Assembly (NCBI GenBank): GCA_963701325.1
Contig: OY969604.1
Location: 2,232,001 to 2,296,000 of the forward strand
Direction: 5' to 3'
DNA: 64,000 nucleotides
Source of the DNA: Bog-756 sp963701325
GTDB lineage: Bacteria; Actinomycetota; Acidimicrobiia; Acidimicrobiales; RAAP-2
Shown: positions 43,515-52,066 of the stretch, piece after piece
How the letters are laid out: the number at the start of each line of letters is the position of its first letter
Position numbering within the stretch: the stretch's first letter is position 1
The notes under the pieces: generated by a model
Told to the model about the DNA's origin: nothing
Database searches by the model: none
What the model saw: only the letters and a program-made list of their open reading frames with translations
Made by a program: the position numbers and the translations under genes

Positions 43515-43530
43515 TGTTCCACGTGAAACA
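43515..43530. other. parS: Second parS site
   Basis: TGTTCCACGTGAAACA matches 15 of 16 bases of the canonical parS. It starts exactly 60 bp from the first core, so the two sites lie on the same helical face. It is 12 bases outside the 3' end of rsmG. Confidence 0.92.
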
Positions 43531-43542
43531 TCGGCGCCGCTC

Positions 43543-44220
43543 TCAGAAGATCGGTCGTTTCGCCGGGATCCCGATCCGGCGCGGGTATCGCTCGGAAAGA
43601 GGCTCGGTCTTCCGAAGGATCTGGTAGCCGAACCGGTCCTCGTGGCGAATCGCTTCGACAGGGGACAGGCCGACGATCGAGAGCCCGGTCGATGGCCACC
43701 GCTCCTCGGATCGGCTATCCGGTGGCTCGGAGACCACCAGACAACCCTCGACCTCGAGAAAGCAGGAGCCGTTCTCGGCAGTCACCGCAGGTCGCCCGAA
43801 CGACCGGGAGGTCACCAGGTCGAACTGCTCTCGTAGCCGGGCGTCCCGACCGAGGGTCTCTGTGCGTCCCCTGATCACCTCGACCGGGGACCGTTCCCGG
43901 AAGGTGCCGCTCACTTCGATGAGGAACTGCGTGCGCCGCTCGTTGGCATCGACGAGCACGATCCTGGCGTCGGGCCAACAGCTGGCGACGACGAGTCCGG
44001 GCAGGCCGCCACCGGAGCCGAGATCGACGACCGCTCTCGGCTGGATCCCGATAGACGCCTCCACGACGGCAACGAAGCCGAGTGCGTGGTCGATCTGGTC
44101 GTCCACAGGGGCCTCACCGAGGAATCCCAGTGACGCCGCCCGCTCGAGGACCCGATGGACCTGGTGCTCGACCCGGAGTCGCAGCGCACTCGGTGTACCG
44201 CCAAGGGCGGGCTGGGTCAC
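43543..44220 (-). CDS. rsmG: 16S rRNA m7G527 methyltransferase RsmG (GidB)
   Basis: 225 residues. SAM motif AVVDLGSGGGLPGLVVA near residue 60, then IVLVDANERRTQFLIE and the FDLVTSRSFG active-site region. It methylates G527 of 16S rRNA; loss gives low-level streptomycin resistance in other species. GTG 44220 overlaps the stop of jag by four bases. It is the last gene of the rpmH-to-rsmG run before the parS sites. Confidence 0.93.
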   Translation of the reverse strand: MTQPALGGTPSALRLRVEHQVHRVLERAASLGFLGEAPVDDQIDHALGFVAVVEASIGIQPRAVVDLGSGGGLPGLVVASCWPDARIVLVDANERRTQFLIEVSGTFRERSPVEVIRGRTETLGRDARLREQFDLVTSRSFGRPAVTAENGSCFLEVEGCLVVSEPPDSRSEERWPSTGLSIVGLSPVEAIRHEDRFGYQILRKTEPLSERYPRRIGIPAKRPIF

Positions 44221-45200
44221 GCCGGAGAGATGACCACGTACCTCGACGGCTCGAGTCCCTCGGAGCGGGTCTCGACACCCTCCAGCTCGTTGACGGTGTC
44301 GTGGATGACCTTGCGGTCCGCCGGGGACATCGGTTCGAGCGCGCGCTCTGCCCCCGAACTCTTGACCTCTTCGACGATCCCCTTGGTGAACCGGCGGAGG
44401 GCCGCAGACCGCTTCTCGCGGTACCCACCGACGTCGACCAGGATCCGGTCGGTCCGGTTCTCGGACTGACGCTGCACGAATGTCCTCGTGAGGTCCTGGA
44501 CCGCGGCGAGCGTCGATCCCCTCGGGCCGACCAGCAGACCGAGGTCGTCCCCGGTGGCTGCCACTTCGACCGTGTCCTCGTCGATCTCCGAAAAGTCGAT
44601 CGTTGCATCGAGCCCGAACTCTCGGACCAACCCGGAGAGGAACTCTTGGGCCGCCTCTCCCTGCTGCTCGAGCGTCAGCGATTCTTCCATGCCGTCCTCA
44701 CTCCCTTTGCTGCTTCCGGACACGCGGTCCGATGATTGCTGTCTCTGCGGTTTGGCGGAGCCGCCGGCTCCTGACCCGCCTCGCGATCGACGCCGTGCCG
44801 GCGCCCCCGGCCGCCCATGGCCGTTGCCGTTGACCGAGACCCGGTCGCCCGACGGGCTCCCGCCCTCTGGCTCCGGCCTTCCCTCGGAAGACTCCTCCGC
44901 CCCGTCGCGGCGGGCCCGCTGGCTCCCTGCCGCGCCGTTCGAGGATTGTCCCTTCGATCGCGACTGCGACTCGCCGCCGCGCTTGCGTTCCGGTCTCTGG
45001 CGCCGGGTGCGCTTGGGGGGCGGCACGACCGGTCGCACCCTGGCCTGCACCCGGGCTTCTCCGCGCACCCGACCGAACAGACCGGCCTTGGGCTCGCTGA
45101 TGATCACGAACTCGGCATCGTCCTCGGCGACTCCGAGGACGTCGAGAACGGTCTCCTTTGCCTCGGCGAGCGACTTGCCACCGGCTTCCACCCAGTCCAC
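44217..45200 (-). CDS. jag: Jag/KhpB RNA-binding protein (KH-R3H)
   Basis: 327 residues. The N-terminal Jag_N domain (about 1-55: WVEAGGKSLAEAKETVLDVL, GLFGRVRGEARV) is followed by a disordered linker of about 110 residues rich in Arg/Ser/Gly. The C-terminal KH domain has LGLLVGPRGSTLAAVQ, and the R3H domain RKVIHDTVNELEGVETRSEG. Jag/KhpB binds RNA and influences cell elongation and division. It sits next to yidC, as is usual. Start GTG 45200. Confidence 0.92.
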   Translation of the reverse strand: MDWVEAGGKSLAEAKETVLDVLGVAEDDAEFVIISEPKAGLFGRVRGEARVQARVRPVVPPPKRTRRQRPERKRGGESQSRSKGQSSNGAAGSQRARRDGAEESSEGRPEPEGGSPSGDRVSVNGNGHGRPGAPARRRSRGGSGAGGSAKPQRQQSSDRVSGSSKGSEDGMEESLTLEQQGEAAQEFLSGLVREFGLDATIDFSEIDEDTVEVAATGDDLGLLVGPRGSTLAAVQDLTRTFVQRQSENRTDRILVDVGGYREKRSAALRRFTKGIVEEVKSSGAERALEPMSPADRKVIHDTVNELEGVETRSEGLEPSRYVVISPA

Positions 45201-45203
45201 TTC

Positions 45204-46439
45204 TTACCGCGCCTTCCTGGCCCGCTTGGCCTTCGATCGGGGATGCTTCTTGGCTGCGTCGGCGGTGCTCTCCTCCGTCTCGTCCGGCTCAGCGCCGTTG
45301 GATCCGTTCGCCGAACCGCCGGTCTTGGCGGCCGGGCTTCCGGTCGAAGCCTTCTTGCCGTTGGATCCGTTCGCCGAACCGTTGGTCTGTTTGGCGGCGT
45401 CGGAGCTCTTCCCGTTCTGAGCGGGTTTGCCGTTCTGGGTCGCTTTTGATCCGGTGGTGGCTGCGGGTTTCGGACCTGCGGATTTCGGGAGCGCCCGTTC
45501 GGCCTCGTCCACAGTCGCCGCCTTCGGTGACGAGAGGGTCTTGGGTTTGCCGGACGGCTTGGCGGTCGGTGGAGTGCCCGGTCCCGCAACGATGCCCTTG
45601 CGGAAGAGCACTTCCTGGGTCGCGATACGGATGGCGCTCGAAACAATGAAATAGACGTTCAGAATAGCGGCAACATTTAGGTAAATAAGACCGAAGATAA
45701 GCGGCATATATCTCTGAAGCATCGCCGCCTGAGGATTGGCCTGTGCGGCTTGCGGATTACGCGCATTGAGACGGGACATCTGCAGGTACTGGAGCCCGAC
45801 CGAGGCGAGCACCAGGAGAAGGAACGGGATGGCCGCCCAGATCGAGCCGTGGTGGGACAGCAGCTTGTCGGCGAAGTTCATTCCGAAGGAGTTGAGTTGC
45901 CCATGAGCTGCGACGATGTCGTGATACATCTTGGTCGTCGGGGAGATGTACCGCGGGTCGGCGCAGACGGTCGAGTGGCAGGTGAGGGTCGTGGTCGAGC
46001 TGGTCCCGGGGTCGGTGACCGTGTACTTCGCACCCTTCGAGACCGTGTTGGTGATCCCGCGGATGACGCTGTAGAGAACGAAGAATGCGGGCATCTGGAG
46101 CAGCATCGGCAAGCACCCCGATGCGGGGTTCACATTGTGCTCTTTGTAGAGCTTCATCATTTCTTCGTTCAACTGGGTTCGGTTGTCCGGACCCTTGTAC
46201 TTCTGCTGGAGCTTCTTCATCTCCGGCCCGAGGGCCTGCATGGCCGCCATGTTCTTGGTGCTCTTGACGGTCAGCGGGGTCAGCGCAGCCATGATCACGA
46301 TGGTGAGGAGGGCGACGTCGATCGGGTAATTGGGGATGATCTCGTAGAAGAACGCGAGGATGTCGGCGACACCCTTGAGAATCGGTTGGAAGATCGCACC
46401 GATCGAGATGCTGGCGACGGTGTGGGTGAGCAGCCTCAT
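45204..46439 (-). CDS. yidC: Membrane protein insertase YidC
   Basis: 411 residues. Gram-positive-type YidC with an N-terminal helix, a cytoplasmic hairpin (KSTKNMAAMQALGPEMKKLQ), the conserved NPASGCLPMLLQMPAFFVLYSV and three further helices (about 190-300). There is no large periplasmic domain. A hydrophilic C-terminal tail of about 120 residues, rich in Ala/Lys/Ser with NGSANGSNGK repeats, ends in a highly basic cluster likely to contact ribosomes. It inserts small membrane proteins, with or without Sec. The start overlaps yidD by four bases. Confidence 0.95.
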   Translation of the reverse strand: MRLLTHTVASISIGAIFQPILKGVADILAFFYEIIPNYPIDVALLTIVIMAALTPLTVKSTKNMAAMQALGPEMKKLQQKYKGPDNRTQLNEEMMKLYKEHNVNPASGCLPMLLQMPAFFVLYSVIRGITNTVSKGAKYTVTDPGTSSTTTLTCHSTVCADPRYISPTTKMYHDIVAAHGQLNSFGMNFADKLLSHHGSIWAAIPFLLLVLASVGLQYLQMSRLNARNPQAAQANPQAAMLQRYMPLIFGLIYLNVAAILNVYFIVSSAIRIATQEVLFRKGIVAGPGTPPTAKPSGKPKTLSSPKAATVDEAERALPKSAGPKPAATTGSKATQNGKPAQNGKSSDAAKQTNGSANGSNGKKASTGSPAAKTGGSANGSNGAEPDETEESTADAAKKHPRSKAKRARKAR

Positions 46440-46735
46440 GGCACCATCCGATCAGGCACCGGGTCGAGACCGTGTCCGCCCCACGGTCCGCAGCGGGCAA
46501 GGCGGCGCAGGGCGAGGCCGGCGCCGCGCAGCGCACCGTGCTCGTCGATGGCCTGAACGGCGTATTCCGAGCATGTCGGGAGGTAGCGGCAGCCGGTCGG
46601 CCGCCCCGAACGGGCCAGTTGGTAGGCGTGGATGGCAGCGACCAGGGCCCTTCCCGGACCGGACCGCCGCACGTCGGACCTGCTCGAATCCGCACCCGAG
46701 GATCCGGGCCGTTCCCTGAGCGAGGCGGCGGTCAT
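46436..46735 (-). CDS. yidD: Membrane protein insertion efficiency factor YidD
   Basis: 99 residues. The family core is LVAAIHAYQLARSG, CRYLPTCSEYAVQAIDEHG and RLARCGPWGGHGLDPVP, all conserved in order. An N-terminal stretch of 30 polar residues is extra. YidD is a small membrane-associated protein that aids YidC. It overlaps both rnpA (upstream) and yidC (downstream). Confidence 0.93.
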   Translation of the reverse strand: MTAASLRERPGSSGADSSRSDVRRSGPGRALVAAIHAYQLARSGRPTGCRYLPTCSEYAVQAIDEHGALRGAGLALRRLARCGPWGGHGLDPVPDRMVP

Positions 46736-47145
46736 CTGGCCGGTCCCCGCGAGCGACGGGTCTGGCCCCGCGACCCGATCACCGGTCGACTCGTGGCCTG
46801 CTCCACTGCTCGGCTCATCGCCATCCTCAGTTCGTCGAAATCGAGTGCCGCCCCGTCGGGGGCGCTCTTCACCAAATAGGCTCCGGCCGGCAGGCCGACC
46901 GCCTGCTCGCCCAGGATTGCACGCATCCTCCTACGCAGCCGGTTGCGGACGACAGCACCCCCGACCTTGCGATTCAGCGCGTAGGCGACCTCGGAGCGGG
47001 TCCAGTCGGGTCGTGCCACGAAGTTCACCGAGACCGGGCCGGACCGACCCCGGCACGAACTCCGATGCAGGGCACCGAAGGTCCTGCTCGATCGTACCGG
47101 GCCGATGCCACCCACTGTGACCTGGGCGTTCTCCCGCGAACTCAC
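46732..47145 (-). CDS. rnpA: Ribonuclease P protein component
   Basis: 137 residues. The signature RNRLRRRMRAILGE follows the beta-sheet core (VNFVARPDWTRSEVAYALNRKVGGAVV). The N-terminus is somewhat degenerate before RSSRTFGALHRSS. It assists the RNase P RNA in removing tRNA 5' leaders. GTG 47145 overlaps the rpmH stop codon, and the end overlaps yidD, giving tight coupling. Confidence 0.9.
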   Translation of the reverse strand: MSSRENAQVTVGGIGPVRSSRTFGALHRSSCRGRSGPVSVNFVARPDWTRSEVAYALNRKVGGAVVRNRLRRRMRAILGEQAVGLPAGAYLVKSAPDGAALDFDELRMAMSRAVEQATSRPVIGSRGQTRRSRGPAR

Positions 47146-47276
47146 ACCGACAGGCGCTGCCGCCCCTTCGCGCGGCGAGCCTTGATCACGGCTCGACCGG
47201 CTTTGGTCGACATCCGCTTGCGGAATCCGTGGGTCTTGGCGCGCTTGCGCACGTTGGGTTGGTACGTCCGTTTCAT
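47142..47276 (-). CDS. rpmH: 50S ribosomal protein L34
   Basis: 44 residues beginning MKRTYQPNVRKRAKTHGFRK and continuing RMSTKAGRAVIKARRAKGRQ, the universal bL34 sequence. The stop overlaps the rnpA GTG. It is the first gene of the leftward-reading rpmH-rnpA-yidD-yidC-jag-rsmG operon, which begins beside the origin. Confidence 0.97.
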   Translation of the reverse strand: MKRTYQPNVRKRAKTHGFRKRMSTKAGRAVIKARRAKGRQRLSV

Positions 47277-47638
47277 CCATCCACTTCCTTCCTCGCCCTG
47301 GACCGCGGACCTCGACGTCCTGTCCGGCAGGGGGCCCGTTCACCGAGAACAGGACATTCCGGCACATGGTATGCCCAAAAGCATCCTGGGCTCTAGTCGA
47401 GGCCCACAAGACGCCCATGAGCCCACGGTGTACCGTTCCGACCGACAGGCACGACACGCCCGGTCGAGCGGGATCCCGCCGCCTGGCGTAGCGTGCGCAT
47501 TCCAAAGACGCAGGCCCACACGACGTACATCCGCATCCCATCTCGGACCGCCCGGGCGGAGGTACCACCATCACTTGCTTGTCCACACCTGTGGACATCG
47601 TTGTGGACCGATGGCCCAGTGCAAGGGCGGAGGCCCAC
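47277..47638. other. rpmH-dnaA intergenic region with DnaA boxes
   Basis: This 362-base gap separates divergent operons and contains both promoters. Near its dnaA end, TTGTCCACA (47579-47587) and the inverted TGTGGACAT (47590-47598) form a close pair, and TGTGGACC (47602-47609) adds a third, weaker box. Such boxes allow DnaA to repress its own gene and may be part of the origin. I see no other structure in the rest. Confidence 0.75.
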
Positions 47639-49030
47639 GTGAACGACACCGAAGACGTGTGGAAATCGTGTTCCGACGCCCTGCGCGAACAAGTCTCCGA
47701 CGCCATATGGCAGGCCTATCTGTCGGGGATCACACCATTGTCCATCAAAGACAATGAGATCGTGCTCGGGGTGCCCAACACGCTGATACGCGACCGGGTC
47801 GAGTCCCGGTTTCTGGGGCTCATCCAGGACACCGTCACCGGAACCATCGGTCGGGACCTGGTGGTCCAACTCGAGGTGGTCGCACCGATCTACGAACCGC
47901 CCGAGCCGGGGTTTCTCGGCGGTGACCTCGAGAGGGTCCTGTCTGCATCACCCGATCCATCTGCCGTGGTCACCGCGATGCCACGGACCGTTCACCGGGA
48001 TTCGCCGATCCTCGACCCCCGCTACACCTTCGAGACCTTCGTCATCGCCTCGTCCAACCGGTTCGCCCACGCCGCCGCCCAGTCGGTCGCAGAGTCGCCA
48101 GCCCGCTCCTACAACCCCCTCTTCATCTACGGCGACGCCGGACTCGGAAAGACCCACCTTCTCCACGCCATCGGCAATTACGTGCAGGAGAACTTCGCCG
48201 GGAGACACGTCCGCTACGTGACCACCGAGACCTACATGAACGAGTTCGTGGACGCCATCCGGACCAACACCACGACCGCGTTCAAACGTCGTTACCGCGA
48301 ATGCGACGTGTTGCTCATCGACGACGTGCAGTTCATGGAGCGAAAAGAGTCCTTGCAAGAGGAGTTCTTTCACACTTTCAACTCGCTCTACGGGGCGTCC
48401 AAGCAGATCGTCCTGACCTCTGACCGGCCGCCGAAGTCCATTGCCACGCTCGAGGACCGCCTCCGGAGCCGGTTCCTCTCGGGCTTGATCACCGAGGTGC
48501 AGCCGCCCGAGCTCGAGACCCGGTTGGCCATCCTCCAGACCAAGGCCGAGCACGAACAGGTGGCCGTGCCCGATGACGTCCTCGAGTTCATCGCCACCCA
48601 CGTGAAAGAGAACATCCGCGAACTGGAGGGCGCCCTCATCCGGGTGACCGCCTTTGCCAGCCTCAACGGCCAGCCGATGAGCCGCGAGCTCGCAGAGCAG
48701 GTCCTCTCGGACATCGTTTCTGCGGATCAGCCCCGTCGGATCACTCCGCAGCTCATCCTCGAGGCCACATCGGAGACCTTCGGGTTCACCGTCGAGGAGC
48801 TGCGTGGCCCGAACCGGCGGCGCCCGTTGGTGACTGCCCGCCAGGTGAGCATGTACGTCTTCCGGGAGCTGACCGACTTCAGCTACCCGGCGATCGGTCG
48901 GGAATTCGGCGGCCGCGACCACTCAACTGTCATGCACGCTGTCGAAAAGATCACCGGGCTCATGCGGGAGCGCCATCAGATCTACAACCAGGTCACCGGT
49001 CTCATCGTCCGAATCAAGAGTGGCTCGTGA
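47639..49030 (+). CDS. dnaA: Chromosomal replication initiator DnaA
   Basis: 463 residues. Domain I starts VNDTEDVWKSCSDALREQ, a short linker follows, and the AAA+ domain has YNPLFIYGDAGLGKTHLLHA (Walker A from about residue 164) and DVLLIDDVQF. Domain IV ends with GGRDHSTVMHAVEKI, the DnaA-box-binding signature. GTG 47639 has GGAGG upstream and gives the correct domain I. A longer start at 47579 would place the DnaA boxes inside the coding region and is rejected. Confidence 0.97.
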   Translation: MNDTEDVWKSCSDALREQVSDAIWQAYLSGITPLSIKDNEIVLGVPNTLIRDRVESRFLGLIQDTVTGTIGRDLVVQLEVVAPIYEPPEPGFLGGDLERVLSASPDPSAVVTAMPRTVHRDSPILDPRYTFETFVIASSNRFAHAAAQSVAESPARSYNPLFIYGDAGLGKTHLLHAIGNYVQENFAGRHVRYVTTETYMNEFVDAIRTNTTTAFKRRYRECDVLLIDDVQFMERKESLQEEFFHTFNSLYGASKQIVLTSDRPPKSIATLEDRLRSRFLSGLITEVQPPELETRLAILQTKAEHEQVAVPDDVLEFIATHVKENIRELEGALIRVTAFASLNGQPMSRELAEQVLSDIVSADQPRRITPQLILEATSETFGFTVEELRGPNRRRPLVTARQVSMYVFRELTDFSYPAIGREFGGRDHSTVMHAVEKITGLMRERHQIYNQVTGLIVRIKSGS

Positions 49031-49316
49031 CCGGAGACGCCGCCTATCCGGAGGTTGTGCACCTTCTGTGGAAATCTCCTCATTACCTTGGGGTAATTCT
49101 GTGAACTCCGGTGAACTTGTCCATAACCGGATGCTTTGGCGACACCCTGGGCACCCCTCGATCACCATTCGGGGGACGACGGGTGGAAATCTCCGTGCCC
49201 TCCAGGCTGGGACGACGGCCGGTCATCCGCAATCCACAGGCCTTACTACCATCACTATCAATTACCAATTGAAAGACAACAGAACAACCCATGCAGAAAC
49301 CTGAAAGGACCTCCCC
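49031..49316. other. oriC: Likely oriC between dnaA and dnaN
   Basis: A 286-base non-coding gap in the usual actinobacterial oriC position. It has DnaA-box-like sequences TTGTGCACC (49055-49063), TGTGGAAAT (49067-49075), TTGTCCATA (49117-49125) and CAATCCACA (49230-49238). A small palindrome, ATTACC-TTGG-GGTAAT, is at 49082-49097. The last 75 bases before dnaN (about 49242-49300) are markedly AT-rich and could be the unwinding element. Gene orientation switches at the neighbouring rpmH/dnaA boundary. Confidence 0.75.
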
Positions 49317-50471
49317 GTGAAGTTTCGATGCGAGCGTGACTCGTTGGTGGAGGTATTGGTTACCGCCGGCAGGGCGGTCAGCACCCGTTCGTCAGCCACG
49401 ATGGCTCTCGGTGGTCTCCGGATCGAGTCGGTGGGCAACCGCCTCTCCGTGGTGGGCACCGACCTGGACCTCACGGTCCACGTGGAGACCGAGGTCATCG
49501 GGATCACGGACGGCATCTGTGTCGCCCCGGCCAAGTTGTTGGCGGACATCGTGCGGTCGTTGGAACCCGGGGCGGTGACGATCGAATCGGAAGGGGAGAA
49601 GATCGAGATCGGCGCGGCGCGTTCTCGGTTCGGCCTGCGCACGTTCGCTGTCGAGGACTTCCCGTCCCTGCCCGATCCGCCAGAACCGGCGACCTTCCTG
49701 CCGGCGACCGCACTCGCCGGCGCGCTTCGTCAGGTTGTCCGGGCAGCGTCAGGGGACGATGCCCGACCGCTCCTCACCGGAGTACTCATCGCCCCCGAAG
49801 GGAGCGGCGTCCGTCTAGTGGCAACCGACTCCTACCGGCTTGCCCTGCGCGACATCGACGGGAGCGATGCCCTCGCCGACAACTCGCAGATCCTCGTGCC
49901 GGCGAGGGCACTCGCCGAACTGTTGCGTCTCTCCACGCTGGGTGGTGCCAAGGAGGCGGTCGCCACCGACGCGGGAAACGGGACGGCGGGTGCAACGGGC
50001 CCGACCGTCGGCCTCGCCATCGGCGAGCACGACGTGACGTTCACCGCAGGCGATGTGAAGGTCAGCACGCGGCTCCTCGACGGGACGTATCCCGACTACC
50101 GGCAGCTGATTCCGGCCGAGTATCCCAACCGGCTCCACGTGGGCAAGGATTCGCTCCTCGACGCACTCCGTCGGGTGCGTCTTCTGGTGCGGGACAACAC
50201 CACGCCGGTCCGGCTCTCGATGCGCCACGCCGGGGTGGATCTGACCGTCGTGTCCCAGGAGGTGGGTGACGCGAGCGAAACGGTCGACGCCGATTTCGAC
50301 GGCGAGGAGCTCACCATCGCCTTCAACCCCACGTACCTGATCGACGGGGTCGAGGCTGTCTCCGGTGACGAAGTGCTGCTCGAAACGGTCGACGCCACCA
50401 AACCGGCGACCGTGCGCTCGGCTGAGCTCACCGACTTCCAGTACCTGCTCATGCCGGTACGGGTCTCGTAA
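49317..50471 (+). CDS. dnaN: DNA polymerase III beta subunit (sliding clamp)
   Basis: 384 residues in three repeated clamp domains. Family segments include MKFRCERDSLVEVL, FPSLPDPPE, TGVLIAPEGSGVRLVATDSYRLA, LLDGTYPDYRQLIP, FNPTYLIDGVEAV and the C-terminal YLLMPVRV. It forms the dimeric ring that tethers DNA polymerase III. Start 49317 follows AAAGGACCTCCCC. It is the second gene of the dnaA-dnaN-recF series. Confidence 0.97.
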   Translation: MKFRCERDSLVEVLVTAGRAVSTRSSATMALGGLRIESVGNRLSVVGTDLDLTVHVETEVIGITDGICVAPAKLLADIVRSLEPGAVTIESEGEKIEIGAARSRFGLRTFAVEDFPSLPDPPEPATFLPATALAGALRQVVRAASGDDARPLLTGVLIAPEGSGVRLVATDSYRLALRDIDGSDALADNSQILVPARALAELLRLSTLGGAKEAVATDAGNGTAGATGPTVGLAIGEHDVTFTAGDVKVSTRLLDGTYPDYRQLIPAEYPNRLHVGKDSLLDALRRVRLLVRDNTTPVRLSMRHAGVDLTVVSQEVGDASETVDADFDGEELTIAFNPTYLIDGVEAVSGDEVLLETVDATKPATVRSAELTDFQYLLMPVRVS

Positions 50472-50490
50472 CCGGTCTCTGCCCGCTGTC

Positions 50491-51582
50491 GTGCACCTCG
50501 TGACGCTGACGATCGCCGACTTCCGGAACATCAGCGAGATCGCCCTCGAGCCCGACCCGGACGGAACGACGCTGATCACCGGAGCCAACGGCGCGGGGAA
50601 GTCCAGCGTGCTCGAAGCGATCGGCTACCTGTCCACCCTCCAGTCGTTCCGTGGAGCGCCACGGGACGCACTGGTGCGGCGGGGCGCCGAACAGGCGATC
50701 ATCCGATGTGAGACCCGGGTCGGCGATCGTTCCCTGGTCATCGAGGCTGAGCTTTCGACGCTCGGTCGCTCACGTGCACAGGTCAACCGACAGGCGGTGC
50801 GCCGCCGCGACGATCTCCACGACGCGCTCCGGACGACCGTGTTCTCGCCGGAGGACGTCGGCGTCGTCCGCTCCGGCCCCGCCGAGCGCCGACGGTTCCT
50901 CGACGACGCACTCGCCGTGATGGATCCGAAGGCGGCGCGGATCGCCGAGGACGTCGAGCGGGTGCTCCGGCAACGCACCGCGCTCCTCCGCAACGCCGGC
51001 CGGCGTCTGACCCCCGAGGTCGCGAGCACGCTCGACGTCTGGGACTCGAGGCTCGCCGAGTCCGGGACGGCGCTGGTGGAGGCGAGGGAGTCCATGGTCG
51101 ATCAGATCGCGCCCCTGGCGAGAGCCCACTACTCGCGTCTCTCCGGGGTCAAGACCCCGGTCGGGCTCGAGTACCGACGCTCGTGGTCGGGGGCACTCGC
51201 AGCTGCCCTCGAGCAAGCCCGCGCCGAGGACGTGTCCCGCGGGGTGTCCACCGTGGGTCCCCACCGGGACGAGCTCGAGCTCACCCTGCGCGGGATGCCG
51301 GCGCGGACCCATGCCTCTCAAGGGGAACAGCGCTCGTTGGCCCTGGCCCTGCGGCTGGCCGGCCACCAGTTGGCCACCGAGCGGCTCGGGTCACCACCGG
51401 TGCTCCTGCTCGACGACGTCTTCTCGGAGCTCGACCAGTCGCGGTCACGGGCACTCCTGGCCGGGCTCCCCCCCGGGCAGGCCATCGTGACCACGGCGCT
51501 GCCGCCCCCCCCGGAGGTCAGCGTGGCCAAGGCGTACTCCTTGGTGGCCGGGGGCCGCGCTGTCGTCGAGACCGTGGCATGA
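50491..51582 (+). CDS. recF: DNA replication and repair protein RecF
   Basis: 363 residues. SMC-like ATPase with Walker A GANGAGKS (31-38), LSTLQSFRGAPRD, the signature region THASQGEQRSLALALRLAGH and Walker B PVLLLDDVFSELD. It loads RecA at gaps covered by SSB with RecO and RecR. GTG 50491 gives the canonical VHLVTLTIADFRN start. Its stop overlaps the dciA start (ATGA). Confidence 0.95.
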   Translation: MHLVTLTIADFRNISEIALEPDPDGTTLITGANGAGKSSVLEAIGYLSTLQSFRGAPRDALVRRGAEQAIIRCETRVGDRSLVIEAELSTLGRSRAQVNRQAVRRRDDLHDALRTTVFSPEDVGVVRSGPAERRRFLDDALAVMDPKAARIAEDVERVLRQRTALLRNAGRRLTPEVASTLDVWDSRLAESGTALVEARESMVDQIAPLARAHYSRLSGVKTPVGLEYRRSWSGALAAALEQARAEDVSRGVSTVGPHRDELELTLRGMPARTHASQGEQRSLALALRLAGHQLATERLGSPPVLLLDDVFSELDQSRSRALLAGLPPGQAIVTTALPPPPEVSVAKAYSLVAGGRAVVETVA

Positions 51583-51896
51583 GGGCCGATCGCGACCGGG
51601 GCAACACGGGCCCGAGGCCGCTCGAGGGCTCGCTCGACGTCCTCTCCGCCCGGCTGGGGATGGAGGGCGCGCGGGCCCTCGGTCGCCTGTTCTCCGGCTG
51701 GACCGAGATCGTCGGCCCGGCCATGGCCGAGCACGTCCGACCGATCCGGATCGACCCCGACGCGCTGGTCGTCACGGTCGACCACCCCGCCTGGGCCACC
51801 CAGGTCCGGCTCCTCGGGGACACCCTGCTCGACACGGTGAGCGAGCGGGTCGGGGTGGACCGCCCGACCCGGCTCGAGGTACGCGTGAGGGGCTGA
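51579..51896 (+). CDS. dciA: DciA family (DUF721) helicase-loader protein
   Basis: 105 residues. The DUF721 domain is seen as LFSGWTEIVGPAMAEHVRPI, LVVTVDHPAWATQVRLLGD and VSERVG. DciA is the ancestral loader or operator of DnaB in bacteria without DnaC/DnaI, and recF-dciA-gyrB is the standard actinobacterial order (Rv0004 in M. tuberculosis). The ATG overlaps the recF stop. Confidence 0.9.
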   Translation: MRADRDRGNTGPRPLEGSLDVLSARLGMEGARALGRLFSGWTEIVGPAMAEHVRPIRIDPDALVVTVDHPAWATQVRLLGDTLLDTVSERVGVDRPTRLEVRVRG

Positions 51897-52066
51897 CCGG
51901 CTCGGCGGTCGAGGGCCGGATACGGCCCGGGGTCGGACACCGGGGGGCTACACTGGAACATCGGAACCGGGAGATCACTGCCGCTCCGGAAATGCGCATT
52001 GCGCAACCGGAATGGGATCGATGCGCTGGTTCCCACTCGTGAGGACGACGGTGAAAGGGCGCGCCT

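Noticed and set aside
47579..47638. N-terminal extension of DnaA from an upstream start
   Set aside because: It would place the DnaA boxes within the coding sequence, and the resulting 20 residues do not belong to domain I. GTG 47639 has a proper ribosome-binding site.
49020..49304. A 94-codon frame in the dnaA-dnaN gap
   Set aside because: It lies over DnaA-box-like sites and the AT-rich tract, has no family pattern, and overlaps the dnaA end.
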